From assembly GCA_002344785.1 (NCBI GenBank), contig DDUL01000052.1, positions 38,324-102,323 on the forward strand: a stretch of 64,000 nucleotides of DNA, read 5' to 3'. Below the pieces are notes generated by a model. The model saw only the letters and a list, made by a program, of their open reading frames with translations. It was not told where the DNA came from and made no database searches. This document shows positions 55,771-63,687 of this stretch, in pieces; position 1 is the stretch's first letter; each line of letters starts with the position of its first letter. This stretch comes from Bdellovibrionaceae bacterium UBA2339 (GTDB lineage: Bacteria; Bdellovibrionota; Bdellovibrionia; Bdellovibrionales; JAMPXM01). The position numbers and the translations under genes are program-made.

Positions 55771-57239
55771 GGATGGGCTCCTTCTTGAGCACAACAGCTT
55801 TCAATTTGACAAGTTTCGCAGGCGACGAACTTTGCGTTGGGACAGTAAGCGACGCGAATGGGTTGCGGAAAATGTGCACGACCGTAAATCAAGCGTGGAA
55901 AGTCGATGATTTCACTTTCCGAGTGCTGCAGGGGTCTGAGGTCGACAAAGGGAAGATTGCCAGAAGGTGGATTGCAATAAGATAGACCACCGCGAGCTCG
56001 CTCAGGGTTTTCGGAAATCCATTGCGCCGTTGCACGTTGCAATTGTCGCGCGGGCCACTGCGCCTCCATCATGGCCGTCGCCGTGTTTTGACTCATCACC
56101 AAGTGCCCGAGCGCCAAGACGCCGACGATCCAGGCGGTTCGAGTTTGTGCATGTGTTGAGAGGCGGCTGAGTGCGACGGCGAGAATGAGAATCGCGAAGC
56201 TCGAGAATTGAAATGCATAGTAAGTGTTCTTTGCTATGTACTCCAGGCCTCGCGGCGCCATTCGCCCCAATGCAACGATCGCGACAAAGCCGAGAGCTCC
56301 CCAAATTCCAAATTGTAGCAAGTCCTTTTGCGCGGGCGTCAGCGCCAAGCGCTTTCGATAGAGCCAAAAGAATGTGAGTGCGCTGGCGATGGCGCCGATC
56401 GCAAGTCGAAAATCCGCGACGGGAAACTTCGATCGGAGAGCCTGAGGATCAACAAGGCTTGTCGGCCAGATCCACCAACCTGTGACTTGCAACCATAGTA
56501 ATGGCAGGGCCTTGACGGACTCGAACAGACTGCCGCGCTCGATTTGTCCGTCGCCGAAACTGATCTGGCGAAGTTCGGCATCAATGAAGTTCGCGATCAG
56601 ATAGATCGGCAACGGTAGGAGAAGTTCCCAGCGGAAAGTTTGTTCGCGACGCATTTTCCAGAGCGACCAGGCCAGGAAAAGCGCGCCGCCCAATTCATAA
56701 GTCATCGACATCAAGAGGGCGATGCCGAACTGAACCCATCGACCCCAGCCGCTTGAGGGTGTCAGCACAAAGGCATAGGCCAAAGCTGCGAAGAGCACAT
56801 AGGCGTGAATGTGTTGCCATGAGACGGCATCAATGTGTGAGGCATTCACGGCAAAGAGTGCGGCCAGCGACCAAGCGAGCGGCGCTGAGAGATGGACGCG
56901 TAAGATCCGCCACAGCAACACACAGGTGACGGCGTAAAGGCAAAGGCCAAAGCCTTGCCAAAGCAGCGGATCGCGACCGAAGGCTGCGAACTCAAACGAC
57001 ATCAGCGTGAAGAGCACAGGTCGATAGAGAATGGGATCCGAAGGGTAGCAAGTGCGGGTGCGGTTGTAGGAGATCAAATGCGACCAAGTTTCTGAGAAGC
57101 TTTGGTCCCAAGGCACTTCAAGTAATAGGCAAAGATGATCGCCTCGGAAAACATGAAACAGCGTCGGCCACCACGTGAACAGCACAAGACCGATCAGTCC
57201 CCATGCGGCCCATGTTGTCGTCGATGCTCGAGGCGCCAT
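55767..57239 (-). CDS. Polytopic membrane protein B with Cys-rich tail (paralogue)
   Basis: A 490-residue protein, paralogous to the gene downstream: 'CLLLEVPWDQSFSETWSHLI', 'YNRTRTCYPSDPILYRPVLF' and 'VSWQHIHAYVL' are shared. The first loop after TM1 holds the conserved H-x-x-x-R-G/T-D-H-x-C-L-L-L. The tail again ends in 'CETCQIESCC' (CxxC-x4-CC). The cysteine cluster could bind a metal or form a redox centre, and the conserved loop could be an active site. Coupling to a PP-loop ATPase upstream points to a modification or biosynthetic pathway in the membrane. Confidence 0.7.
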   Translation of the reverse strand: MAPRASTTTWAAWGLIGLVLFTWWPTLFHVFRGDHLCLLLEVPWDQSFSETWSHLISYNRTRTCYPSDPILYRPVLFTLMSFEFAAFGRDPLLWQGFGLCLYAVTCVLLWRILRVHLSAPLAWSLAALFAVNASHIDAVSWQHIHAYVLFAALAYAFVLTPSSGWGRWVQFGIALLMSMTYELGGALFLAWSLWKMRREQTFRWELLLPLPIYLIANFIDAELRQISFGDGQIERGSLFESVKALPLLWLQVTGWWIWPTSLVDPQALRSKFPVADFRLAIGAIASALTFFWLYRKRLALTPAQKDLLQFGIWGALGFVAIVALGRMAPRGLEYIAKNTYYAFQFSSFAILILAVALSRLSTHAQTRTAWIVGVLALGHLVMSQNTATAMMEAQWPARQLQRATAQWISENPERARGGLSYCNPPSGNLPFVDLRPLQHSESEIIDFPRLIYGRAHFPQPIRVAYCPNAKFVACETCQIESCCAQEGAHP

Positions 57240-57277
57240 GCTCTCATGTTGCGGTGAGATTCAAGTCTTGGCTAGCT

Positions 57278-58162
57278 CTAACTGACAGGCTGAGCGGCCG
57301 CGAAGATCGATGGGGCGCTGGGTGCAGCGGTGGAATTTGAACTTGCAATCTCCGACTGCAAAATCTGGCGGCCGTCCTCCACGCGCTCGGCAAAGAGTCG
57401 ACATAGCTTCTCTTCAACCTTGGACCAGGGCATGAGTTTGGACCACCACCAAAAGCAAAGCATGTTGTAGAGAACGAAGGGGTAGCAATCGTGCTGCATA
57501 CGATGATCAAAGAGTGAGCCTTTCACGTTCGCGTGCGGAAAAATTCCCAGCTCCTGCAGCAGTCGGCCTGTGCTCCGAGTTGTCTGCGTCAGCTCAGGCC
57601 TTGCGGCGAAGCCATGACGGTCGACAATGAGTCGATCTGTAAATCTTTGGTCGGGCGGCACGTCGAAGTCGATGACCGGACTTGAGAACTCGAGCTCATG
57701 ATGCGCGTAGAGTGTCTTGAAGAGTTGGCGAATGGAGGACATATGCCCGGGCAAATGGAGAAGCTCGCGAGTCATGCCGTCATAGACGTGAGTGATCCCT
57801 TTTCCTTGCGCGCGCAGTGCGTGCGCATGATGAATCGCCGCGAGATGCCAGCTCAGTGAACTCATCCCTGGTGTGGCCAGATTGAAGAGGCCATGTCGAA
57901 GAAGGCTGCGCAGGTAGCCTCGCCAGGATTCGGTGTAAGAAAGTCGGCGAATCAGTGCGTCGGTGTTGAGAGACACATGCGTGAATTTGGACTCGCCCAA
58001 TTTTTGCCTTAGGCGACGGACATTCTCAGTGGGCATGGGGGAGCTTCGCGTTCCCATTTCCCAACAAGTGATCAGATGCACCACGGAGTGTTGTCGAGCG
58101 ACAATGGCAGCCGCGGCCGTCGAGTCAGTTCCACCTGAGAAGAGGAGAATGCACTCGCTCAT
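57278..58162 (-). CDS. PP-loop ATPase (ExsB/QueC-like N-type)
   Basis: A 294-residue protein that starts with 'ILLFSGGTDSTAAAAIVARQ', the SGGxDS pyrophosphatase motif (residues 9-14) of the ExsB/QueC/asparagine-synthase-type superfamily. Such enzymes activate carboxyl or carbonyl groups as adenylates. The remainder, with His-rich segments ('AAIHHAHALRAQG'), does not match QueC motifs such as its C-terminal zinc CxxC, so queuosine synthesis is unlikely. It starts within the previous gene (ATGA) and is followed after 38 bases by the twin membrane proteins. Confidence 0.78.
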   Translation of the reverse strand: MSECILLFSGGTDSTAAAAIVARQHSVVHLITCWEMGTRSSPMPTENVRRLRQKLGESKFTHVSLNTDALIRRLSYTESWRGYLRSLLRHGLFNLATPGMSSLSWHLAAIHHAHALRAQGKGITHVYDGMTRELLHLPGHMSSIRQLFKTLYAHHELEFSSPVIDFDVPPDQRFTDRLIVDRHGFAARPELTQTTRSTGRLLQELGIFPHANVKGSLFDHRMQHDCYPFVLYNMLCFWWWSKLMPWSKVEEKLCRLFAERVEDGRQILQSEIASSNSTAAPSAPSIFAAAQPVS

Positions 58163-58389
58163 GACTGATCCTTGGGATTCTGCGAGTAAGGATTGGCTTC
58201 ATCCGCGCCACTTGCGGTCTGCGAAAGCAGGTAACGGGCGAGGCGACCAAATGCTTTGAAGGGCAGATGCACGATCGCCGCAATCAGCTGCAGAAGCTCA
58301 AGACGCAATCTGTAGGGGAGTACGAGAGCGGTAAGACCCAGACTCAAAGTGATGAGCATGCGAAAGGGAGTCAGGAGAATCTCGATCAT
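58159..58389 (-). CDS. Small membrane protein of the PP-loop operon
   Basis: A 76-residue protein with one or two hydrophobic segments (residues 5-27 and 33-45) and a polar Ser/Asn-rich tail. No recognised family. The overlap of 4 bases with the PP-loop gene suggests coupled translation and a shared complex. I see no strong Shine-Dalgarno for the ATG at 58389. Confidence 0.5.
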   Translation of the reverse strand: MIEILLTPFRMLITLSLGLTALVLPYRLRLELLQLIAAIVHLPFKAFGRLARYLLSQTASGADEANPYSQNPKDQS

Positions 58390-58618
58390 TCTGACATTGC
58401 AAACGCGACAGGCGAGAAGGTCAATTGTGAGTTTTCGGGTGCGAGTTTAGGGGTATGAGTTTTGGGGCGAGCTGTGGCGGGGTTCAGCGCGCGGGGTCGC
58501 GCCGAGGAAGGCCGATGTTTGACGGCAACATCTGTGTGCTCTTTGATTGAGGTGGGGATCGAAGTCGAGCTGAAAATTCATCCGTGTTGGATGCCGAAGC
58601 TCAAGACGAGGAACGCAT

Positions 58619-59593
58619 ATGAATTCGAGCGCGAGTTGGAGCTGGACGAAGTCATCGGCTTGGCGATTGTTGGCCAGCGCGCTGCGAATTGGCGCACCGC
58701 TGGACGATGCTCTGCGGGCCGTTGAAGCTGAATGTCCAGATCCCATTTTGCGTCCCAAGTTTCGTGAGGCCTTCGCGCATCTGCAGTTACGGCTCGGTGA
58801 GCCGTTGCCGGCGGCCAAGTTCTCACCCAGCCTCACCGAAGCTGAACAAGAGCTACTGTTTGTAGGCAGCGTCTGTGGAACTTTGGATCGAGCCTTCGAG
58901 GCCGCCGCACGAATTCATCTTCTGCGCGAACGAGGCTTGGCACCGGATGGTTCATCTGAAGCGATCAGCGGACCCGATCAAGCGCGCGCCATGCTCTTTC
59001 TTCTCCTCGAGCAGGGCGTTTCGATTCTTAAGGCGCTTCGCTTTGTTCAAGATGAAGCAACCGCACTCACGCCAGCCCACCGCGCATCGCTCATGACTTG
59101 GTCGGCGAAAATCAGCGAGGGGCAAGGCATCAGCTCGCTCTGTGATCCGCAACTTTGGGGCGAAGGCTTTGCGCGACAAATTCATCGCTTCGAAACTGAG
59201 GGCGACTTGCTCGCGCTTCGGGAAAATTTGGCGATCGATCTTCACGCTTTCTCAGCTACAGAGGATGAGTCCGCCATGCAGCCTAAAGCGCACGCGAGTC
59301 TCAATCGGCGGCTCGACTTCTACTTGCGAGTGGCGGCGAACTTAGAAAGCGGCGAAGACTTATGGAACGCACTTTGGCAGGCCACAGAAATCCTTGGCGA
59401 GGACCGACTTAGTCTTGCTTGGAGAAATTGGCTGCGTGAAGTTGCCAAAACTCCGGCTCGCGATCTTGAGATCGAGGCCGGCTTGGCGACTTGCCGATTT
59501 ATGAGCGAGCGGGAGAAAATTTTCTTCGCCGCCGGTTTGCGCGGCGGCCATCTTCCCGATGCCTTGCGATCGCTCGCGAGCCTCGGCGTTTGA
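58619..59593 (+). CDS. Soluble protein built of GspF-like repeats
   Basis: A 324-residue protein with no transmembrane segment. It has three consecutive segments that each follow the T2SSF-domain pattern of inner-membrane platform proteins. The first (about residues 10-100) has 'GAPLDDALRAVEAECPDPIL' and ends 'GTLDRAFEAAARI'. The second (about 120-215) has 'LLEQGVSILKALRF' and 'GDLLALRENLA'. The third (about 230-322) has 'ANLESGEDLWNALWQATEIL' and ends 'GGHLPDALRSLASLG'. GspF/PilC proteins have two such domains joined by three TM helices. Here the helices are absent, so it could be a cytosolic regulator or decoy of a secretion/pilus platform. GAGG lies 8 bases before the ATG. Confidence 0.65.
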   Translation: MNSSASWSWTKSSAWRLLASALRIGAPLDDALRAVEAECPDPILRPKFREAFAHLQLRLGEPLPAAKFSPSLTEAEQELLFVGSVCGTLDRAFEAAARIHLLRERGLAPDGSSEAISGPDQARAMLFLLLEQGVSILKALRFVQDEATALTPAHRASLMTWSAKISEGQGISSLCDPQLWGEGFARQIHRFETEGDLLALRENLAIDLHAFSATEDESAMQPKAHASLNRRLDFYLRVAANLESGEDLWNALWQATEILGEDRLSLAWRNWLREVAKTPARDLEIEAGLATCRFMSEREKIFFAAGLRGGHLPDALRSLASLGV

Positions 59594-59622
59594 CGTAGAT
59601 CATGCGAGCGCGCCGCGCGAAC

Positions 59623-60015
59623 TCAGCGTGGGACAAAGAGCGCGCGAATTTTTCCGCGATAGGACTCGGCGAAGAATGCGAGATAGGCGGTCATACCTCC
59701 GAGAATCAACGCGACCGGGAGCCCTTCCGGCGCCATGAAGGCATGCACCAGAAAAATGTGAATCACGATGGGCGCCAAGATCACTAAGGCCAAGGGTACG
59801 AAGTATCCCGAAAGTAAGAGAAGCCCGCAGATCGTCTCCACAGCTTTCAGAAACGGCATGAAGTAGACCGAGGCCGCCATGCCTTCGGTGAACTTCATCA
59901 TGGGCTCAGGGAGATCCGTGGGCGGAGGTGCAAGTTGAAGAAGTCCCGCGAGTCCTGCAGCTGTGAAGGCAAGGCCGAGTAGTATTCGTACACCCAAGGT
60001 GATTTTGGCTTTCAT
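59623..60015 (-). CDS. DoxX-family membrane protein
   Basis: A 130-residue protein with four transmembrane helices ('ILLGLAFTAAGLAGLLQL', 'LKAVETICGLLLLSGYFVPL', 'ALVILAPIVIHIFLVHAFMA', 'PVALILGGMTAYLAFFAESY'), the DoxX/SURF4-like pattern. Members are small membrane proteins of unclear catalytic role, sometimes linked to quinones or thiosulfate oxidation. I take ATG 60015 because GAGG precedes it. The gene is convergent with the GspF-like gene. Confidence 0.82.
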   Translation of the reverse strand: MKAKITLGVRILLGLAFTAAGLAGLLQLAPPPTDLPEPMMKFTEGMAASVYFMPFLKAVETICGLLLLSGYFVPLALVILAPIVIHIFLVHAFMAPEGLPVALILGGMTAYLAFFAESYRGKIRALFVPR

Positions 60016-60328
60016 TGGAGACCTCGATTCAGGCCTTCGGCGATGGCCTCTGGCGATGATTTGTTTCGACTCGCTCACAGGGAACTTCTATCCCCGTAGT
60101 GATTTGTGACGACCTCACTGTGCTATCAGTTCAAAGCCGCGCAGATTGAAGGTGAAGTGCTAGTCGGGAAGGGCCACCGATTCTCGACGAAAGGCTAGCT
60201 GAGCTTTCGGTATACTTCATCGATACGTATCCGATTCTTGCTCTTCTGGATCTTGAGATGTGATCCCCAAAGGACGGAGAATAGTGAGAGGCGGGTGATC
60301 TTCACATTGAATCCGCCGTTGAGGCATC
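60016..60328. other. 313-base gap between doxX and the Cys-repeat gene
   Basis: No gene is visible. A 10-bp perfect palindrome GATACGTATC lies in 'atcgatacgtatccg' (about 60221-60230), about 100 bases before the next start. GAGG lies just before ATG 60329. I see no confident promoter. Confidence 0.5.
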
Positions 60329-61024
60329 ATGCGCATTTGTCTTTTGGTCTTACTGAGTTGTCTGATCGAACTTTCCACAATTCCTGCACATGCCAACAAT
60401 CTTCGTGGCTCGCAAGCGCCTGAGATTCACTCCAGTACCGTCGCGCCTGAATTGCTCGAGAGACTTCGCGAACGATGTGCGAATCGCGGCTTCATGAATA
60501 CGCCACTGCACTCGTCGTTGGATGATTGTCGAAAGGCCGTCGAAGATCCGCACTTTTCCGCGCCGGCGCTCGAGTACTGTTTAGCAAAGCGAACTTACAC
60601 GGAGATGCGAGGGTGTTTGACCATCATTCGCGGCCGAGATTTTCCCGTTCAGTACCTACAGGCCTGCGAGAGGGCCGGTCATCGCGGCGCACAGGCTTAT
60701 CAAGATTGCCTGAGTTTTCTCGCGAACTCGTCGTCAACATATGATCAAGAAGCGTTTCAACTTTGCTTGGAGCGCGGAATGGTCGCGCGATTTCGCGAGG
60801 CCGTTGGCTGCCTCAACGCCATTCGTGATCGCCAAGTGAATACGCAAAGTTTACGGCGACTGTGTGTGACCGAACTGAGCTCAATGGGTGATAACTTCGC
60901 CGATTGCGTGAATCGAACTGCAGAGACCTTTCCGCTCAGTCCATACTGCGCGCCTCCGACCAGCGGCGGCGCTTCGGTGGGCGCACCCGCGCGCCCGCGT
61001 TCACCGACGAGAAGCACACCGTAA
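60329..61024 (+). CDS. Secreted protein with cysteine repeat units
   Basis: A 231-residue exported protein: 'MRICLLVLLSCLIELSTIPA' then 'HA' is a signal peptide. The mature part carries about ten cysteines in two similar blocks of about 55 residues. Each follows the plan YC/LC-L...C-L-x-x-I-R, then C about 20 residues later and C about 12 later ('EYCLAKRTYTEMRGCLTIIR' and 'LCLERGMVARFREAVGCLNA'). Disulfides are likely. The end is Pro/Ser/Arg-rich. I do not recognise the family. It is the last host-side gene before the integrative element. Confidence 0.7.
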   Translation: MRICLLVLLSCLIELSTIPAHANNLRGSQAPEIHSSTVAPELLERLRERCANRGFMNTPLHSSLDDCRKAVEDPHFSAPALEYCLAKRTYTEMRGCLTIIRGRDFPVQYLQACERAGHRGAQAYQDCLSFLANSSSTYDQEAFQLCLERGMVARFREAVGCLNAIRDRQVNTQSLRRLCVTELSSMGDNFADCVNRTAETFPLSPYCAPPTSGGASVGAPARPRSPTRSTP

Positions 61025-61171
61025 ATGTGTAGGTCCTTTTCCTGAATTAGAGCGCGAAGGTCGAGTGACTTGGTAAATCGGGGCCTATGGGTACCAAGCC
61101 GTTCTCAGTGAGAATCAATATTGAGACTTACTGAATTTGCGGAGATCGCCGGTATCACCAGTGCCGAAAAT

Positions 61172-61192
61172 TGGCGGAGAGAGTGAGATTCG
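61172..61192 (-). other. tRNA-Ser 3'-end remnant, candidate attachment site
   Basis: On the minus strand the 21 bases read as the terminal T-loop half, T-stem 3' side, acceptor strand and CCA of a serine tRNA, ending in CTCTCCGCCA. Further upstream on that strand the similarity stops abruptly. This is what remains when an element integrates into the 3' end of a tRNA gene. The intact tRNA should lie at the other end of the element, to the right of the window. Confidence 0.65.
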
Positions 61193-61321
61193 GTCAAGCG
61201 CTCGCGATCGCTTCACGCTCTCGCTCCGCCTGACCACCCTCACGCGCCTTTCGCTCGCATCACGCTCGCTCACCACCCACTGGGTGGCGGCGCGTTCGCT
61301 TCGAATCTCGCTTCACCCACA

Positions 61322-61360
61322 AATTAAAAAAGGCCCAACAGCGTTGGACCTTTTTTAATT
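61322..61360. terminator. Bidirectional terminator next to the integrase
   Basis: An 18-pair stem with one G-U pair, loop AGC, and A/T tracts on both sides. It can terminate the integrase transcript from the right and the Cys-repeat gene transcript from the left. Confidence 0.9.
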
Positions 61361-61402
61361 GGCGGATTTGAAGGGTATTCAACAATTCCGCTAGGTTACA
61401 AC

Positions 61403-61422
61403 CTTAGTAAGATTCTACTAAG
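61403..61422. repeat. Inverted repeat downstream of the integrase
   Basis: CTTAGTA-AGATTC-TACTAAG with outer flanks AGGTT (61393-61397) and AACCT (61426-61430). The arrangement could be a recombinase binding site, or a second terminator-like hairpin. Without the other end of the element the two cannot be told apart. Confidence 0.55.
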
Positions 61423-61471
61423 ACCAACCTATCAGTCAATAGTGGCGACGCTGTTGGGGCGGTGCGAATCC

Positions 61472-62629
61472 TCATCCTGCTTTGGCCTCCTCATGTTCGC
61501 TTGTGAACATCGCGGCGGCTTTTTCAAAGACTTGGATCGCTGGCAAAACTTGAAGGCTGTCGGTTGCTCCCTTCACCTCGATCCCCGCAAGACGGATATA
61601 CCGTTGCATGGTTTCAAGGTCGCGCCAGCCACAGATTTTTTGAATCTGGATCGGCGGGACTCCATTTCTGATGAGCTGTGTCGCAAAACACGCTCTCAGC
61701 GTATGGAACTTGATTGAAGGTAGCCCAATACCTGCGCAGAACTCTCTTAAGATTCTGGCTTGTTCACCCTGATCCCACCTTGGGAGCCTTGGCAAAATCT
61801 CTTTCCGAGCCCCTGCGTCCGCTTTGATCTCGCTTAAGAGACTCAGCAGCTCGTTTGAAATCGGAATCTTCCGCCAATAACCCGCCTTGGTTGATTTCAC
61901 TTTCTTGGTCGCGGTGTTGTAGGACTTCGTGAGGTTGATCTCCCGATTTTCCCAATCAACGTCCGCCCACAAGAGGGCGTTCAATTCTCCGTTTCGACAA
62001 CCTGTTAAAACAGCCATTGCCCAAACTGGATACCATGCGTGCTTAAGAGCGCGTGATTCAGCGAGAAGCTGTTTGATCTCTTGAATGTTCAAGATTTCAG
62101 GCTTCTTTTCTTCTTCACGCCCAAGACTGATACCATGTGCAGGACTTCTCTCGATCCCAGAAATAATCCGATGATCTATGCCGTAAGTGAACACGCGGTT
62201 GATAATGACTTTGATGACGTTCCGATGGCTGTTCGAGGTTCCGTTGACTTTCGCCTGTTCCAGAATCTCGATGACATCGGCTCGGCAAACTTCACTCGCT
62301 GGACGTTTCCACCAGCAACCTGTGTGCTTCCTTAAAACGGCGATGTAATCCTTGCGTGTGCGTTCATTGAGTCCTGAATGATGATCTCTTAGATACAACT
62401 CCCAGCTCTCAACAAGTGCGCCCCATGTTTCGCCTTGGTTCTCTAGCCGTAAAATCTCAGCGTGACACTCACGCCGAAGATTTACTTCTTCTCGTTCTGC
62501 AATTTTTTGCGTCTTACATCCAAACTTCCACCGCTGAACACGGACGGACGATTTGGTTTTACTCTTCAAACTTACATAGGCTTTCCAAAGACGTTCTCCG
62601 CCTTCGGCCTGATACTCGATGACTGACAT
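61472..62629 (-). CDS. Tyrosine recombinase / integrase
   Basis: A 385-residue phage-type integrase that recombines attachment sites through a 3'-phosphotyrosine intermediate. The SAM-like core-binding domain spans about residues 70-165 and the catalytic domain about 178-350. Arg212 ('LTGCRNGELNAL'), His309 and Arg312 ('FHTLRACFATQL') and Tyr344 ('LETMQRYIRLAG') are in place. The second conserved His of the box is Trp335 ('CGWRDLETM'), a known natural variant. GGAG lies 7 bases before ATG 62629. It is the last gene of a short transcription unit with the excisionase-like gene. Confidence 0.95.
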   Translation of the reverse strand: MSVIEYQAEGGERLWKAYVSLKSKTKSSVRVQRWKFGCKTQKIAEREEVNLRRECHAEILRLENQGETWGALVESWELYLRDHHSGLNERTRKDYIAVLRKHTGCWWKRPASEVCRADVIEILEQAKVNGTSNSHRNVIKVIINRVFTYGIDHRIISGIERSPAHGISLGREEEKKPEILNIQEIKQLLAESRALKHAWYPVWAMAVLTGCRNGELNALLWADVDWENREINLTKSYNTATKKVKSTKAGYWRKIPISNELLSLLSEIKADAGARKEILPRLPRWDQGEQARILREFCAGIGLPSIKFHTLRACFATQLIRNGVPPIQIQKICGWRDLETMQRYIRLAGIEVKGATDSLQVLPAIQVFEKAAAMFTSEHEEAKAG

Positions 62630-62644
62630 AAAATACTCCTTCGA

Positions 62645-62857
62645 TTAAAAAGAAGGTTTTACGAGTCGTTCAAGATCAGTTCTTAAGAAGCGCAAACGGT
62701 TTCGGAATTTGTAGGACTTTAGCTGTCCTCGCCAAACCATGTTTCTGATTTGGCCGACCGAAACTCGCAAGTAAAACGCAGCTTCACGAGCGTTCATCCA
62801 CTTTAACTTGTCAAAGAGCAGAGCGGAGGATGATTCCTCCACCAATGAATTCACCAT
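62645..62857 (-). CDS. Excisionase-like helix-turn-helix protein
   Basis: A 70-residue protein with a MerR/Xis-type winged HTH: 'MNAREAAFYLRVSVGQIRNM' followed by 'RGQLKSYKFRNRLRFLRTDL', the pattern of HTH_17 excisionase proteins. It starts at 62857, where GGGGA lies 7 bases upstream, and ends 15 bases before the integrase. It likely binds the attachment region to steer excision and may repress the integrase promoter. Confidence 0.8.
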   Translation of the reverse strand: MVNSLVEESSSALLFDKLKWMNAREAAFYLRVSVGQIRNMVWRGQLKSYKFRNRLRFLRTDLERLVKPSF

Positions 62858-62935
62858 AGCAAAATCCCCATGAAATTTCAAGAAATTGGGTGCGATGGTG
62901 GGACGAAAATCAGAGGCAAAGTGAGGGCGTTTTCC

Positions 62936-63355
62936 CTATGAAAAGTCGCTCGTCGAAGCGGTCACAGAATCATCTAAAACGCCCTCTGTTGAGTTTAATT
63001 TTGATGAGCGCGGCTTACGAGGTTTCTTAGGCTTTACGCTCTGCTCGTCGGTCATTAGTTCTTGAAGCGAGACGGTCTCACCACGACCTTTTGCGTCTCG
63101 GACTCGCTTGAGGGCCTGTTTCAAAAATCGCTCTTGGTCGAAGAACTGTGCGGCCAAGCTCTCGATGGATTTCGCGTCCAGTTGTTCAGGTGCATTTAAG
63201 ATGTACCAATTCAAAATGTCTTTTCTGAATAGCGAGACACCAGCCTTGGAGTCTTGCGCTTGCTTGATCCAGCCATCGACGCGCTTCATGGCTTCATCGT
63301 ACAACGTCACGCGATCATATTTTGGAATCCGTTTCTTTTTGGTTTCATCCGACAT
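62936..63355 (-). CDS. Unknown helical cargo protein of the element
   Basis: A 139-residue, highly charged, probably helical protein. The first half ('YDRVTLYDEAMKRVDGWIKQ') could fold as a compact helical domain. The C-terminus is a Lys/Pro/Arg-rich linker ending in an acidic/Ser tail, a layout common in DNA-binding mobilisation or maintenance factors. It starts at 63355 with GGAGG upstream, sharing bases with the stop of the lipoprotein gene (TAATG). Confidence 0.6.
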   Translation of the reverse strand: MSDETKKKRIPKYDRVTLYDEAMKRVDGWIKQAQDSKAGVSLFRKDILNWYILNAPEQLDAKSIESLAAQFFDQERFLKQALKRVRDAKGRGETVSLQELMTDEQSVKPKKPRKPRSSKLNSTEGVLDDSVTASTSDFS

Positions 63356-63576
63356 TATTCCGCCCTCCAAGTCGCTGGCTTTTCGATGATGTAGATGTAA
63401 TGTCCCTCCTCAAAACGGTCGGCTTCGATCTTGTCTGGAATCCAGAGTGTTTTGACTTCAGCATTTCTCAAAGATGGTGGGAGCTTCTTGTCTCCGCTGG
63501 GCGCGGGTTTCTTATTGATGGTGGAACAACCAATCAAAAGAGATACAAATAAAGAACTTAAAATCATTTTTTTCAT
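63355..63576 (-). CDS. Small lipoprotein of the element
   Basis: A 73-residue lipoprotein: 'MKKMILSSLFVSLLIGCS' has a lipobox with Cys at residue 17. The mature end holds 'LWIPDKIEADRFEEGHYIYI' and 'IEKPATW'. Small lipoproteins of this size occur as VirB7/TrbH-like parts or entry-exclusion proteins in conjugation systems, but no family call is secure here. Coupled with the next gene through TAATG. Confidence 0.65.
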   Translation of the reverse strand: MKKMILSSLFVSLLIGCSTINKKPAPSGDKKLPPSLRNAEVKTLWIPDKIEADRFEEGHYIYIIEKPATWRAE

Positions 63577-63687
63577 GCGGAAATATCCTCCGAGCTAGAA
63601 CAGATATGGATTTGGGAGCGGAGATTTGAATGCTGTTTGCGGAGAGGTGCGGTTTTGAGGCGGAATCTGTGGTCATGCACGAAATTT

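Larger units (their letters stand above)
61025..61471. other. Gap at the left end of the integrative element
   Basis: Contains the tRNA-Ser 3'-end remnant (61172-61192), a GC-rich stretch with complementary GAGATTCG/CGAATCTC elements (61193-61310), a terminator (61322-61360) and an inverted repeat (61403-61422). Further left are TTCTCA-G-TGAGAA (61103-61115) and TCAATATTGA. I see no gene. Confidence 0.6.

Noticed and set aside
57278..58162. PP-loop protein as QueC (queuosine synthesis)
   Set aside because: The SGGTDS motif fits, but the QueC zinc cysteines and the rest of the que pathway are not present.
58456..58551. A 31-codon plus-strand frame with GGAAGG before an internal ATG, upstream of the GspF-like gene
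   Set aside because: Too short, with no conserved feature. It could be a leader peptide, but the sequence alone gives no support.
61193..61321. A second tRNA gene or a CRISPR array in the GC-rich gap
   Set aside because: The segment holds partial complementary elements (GAGATTCG/CGAATCTC) but no cloverleaf, and no spaced direct repeats.
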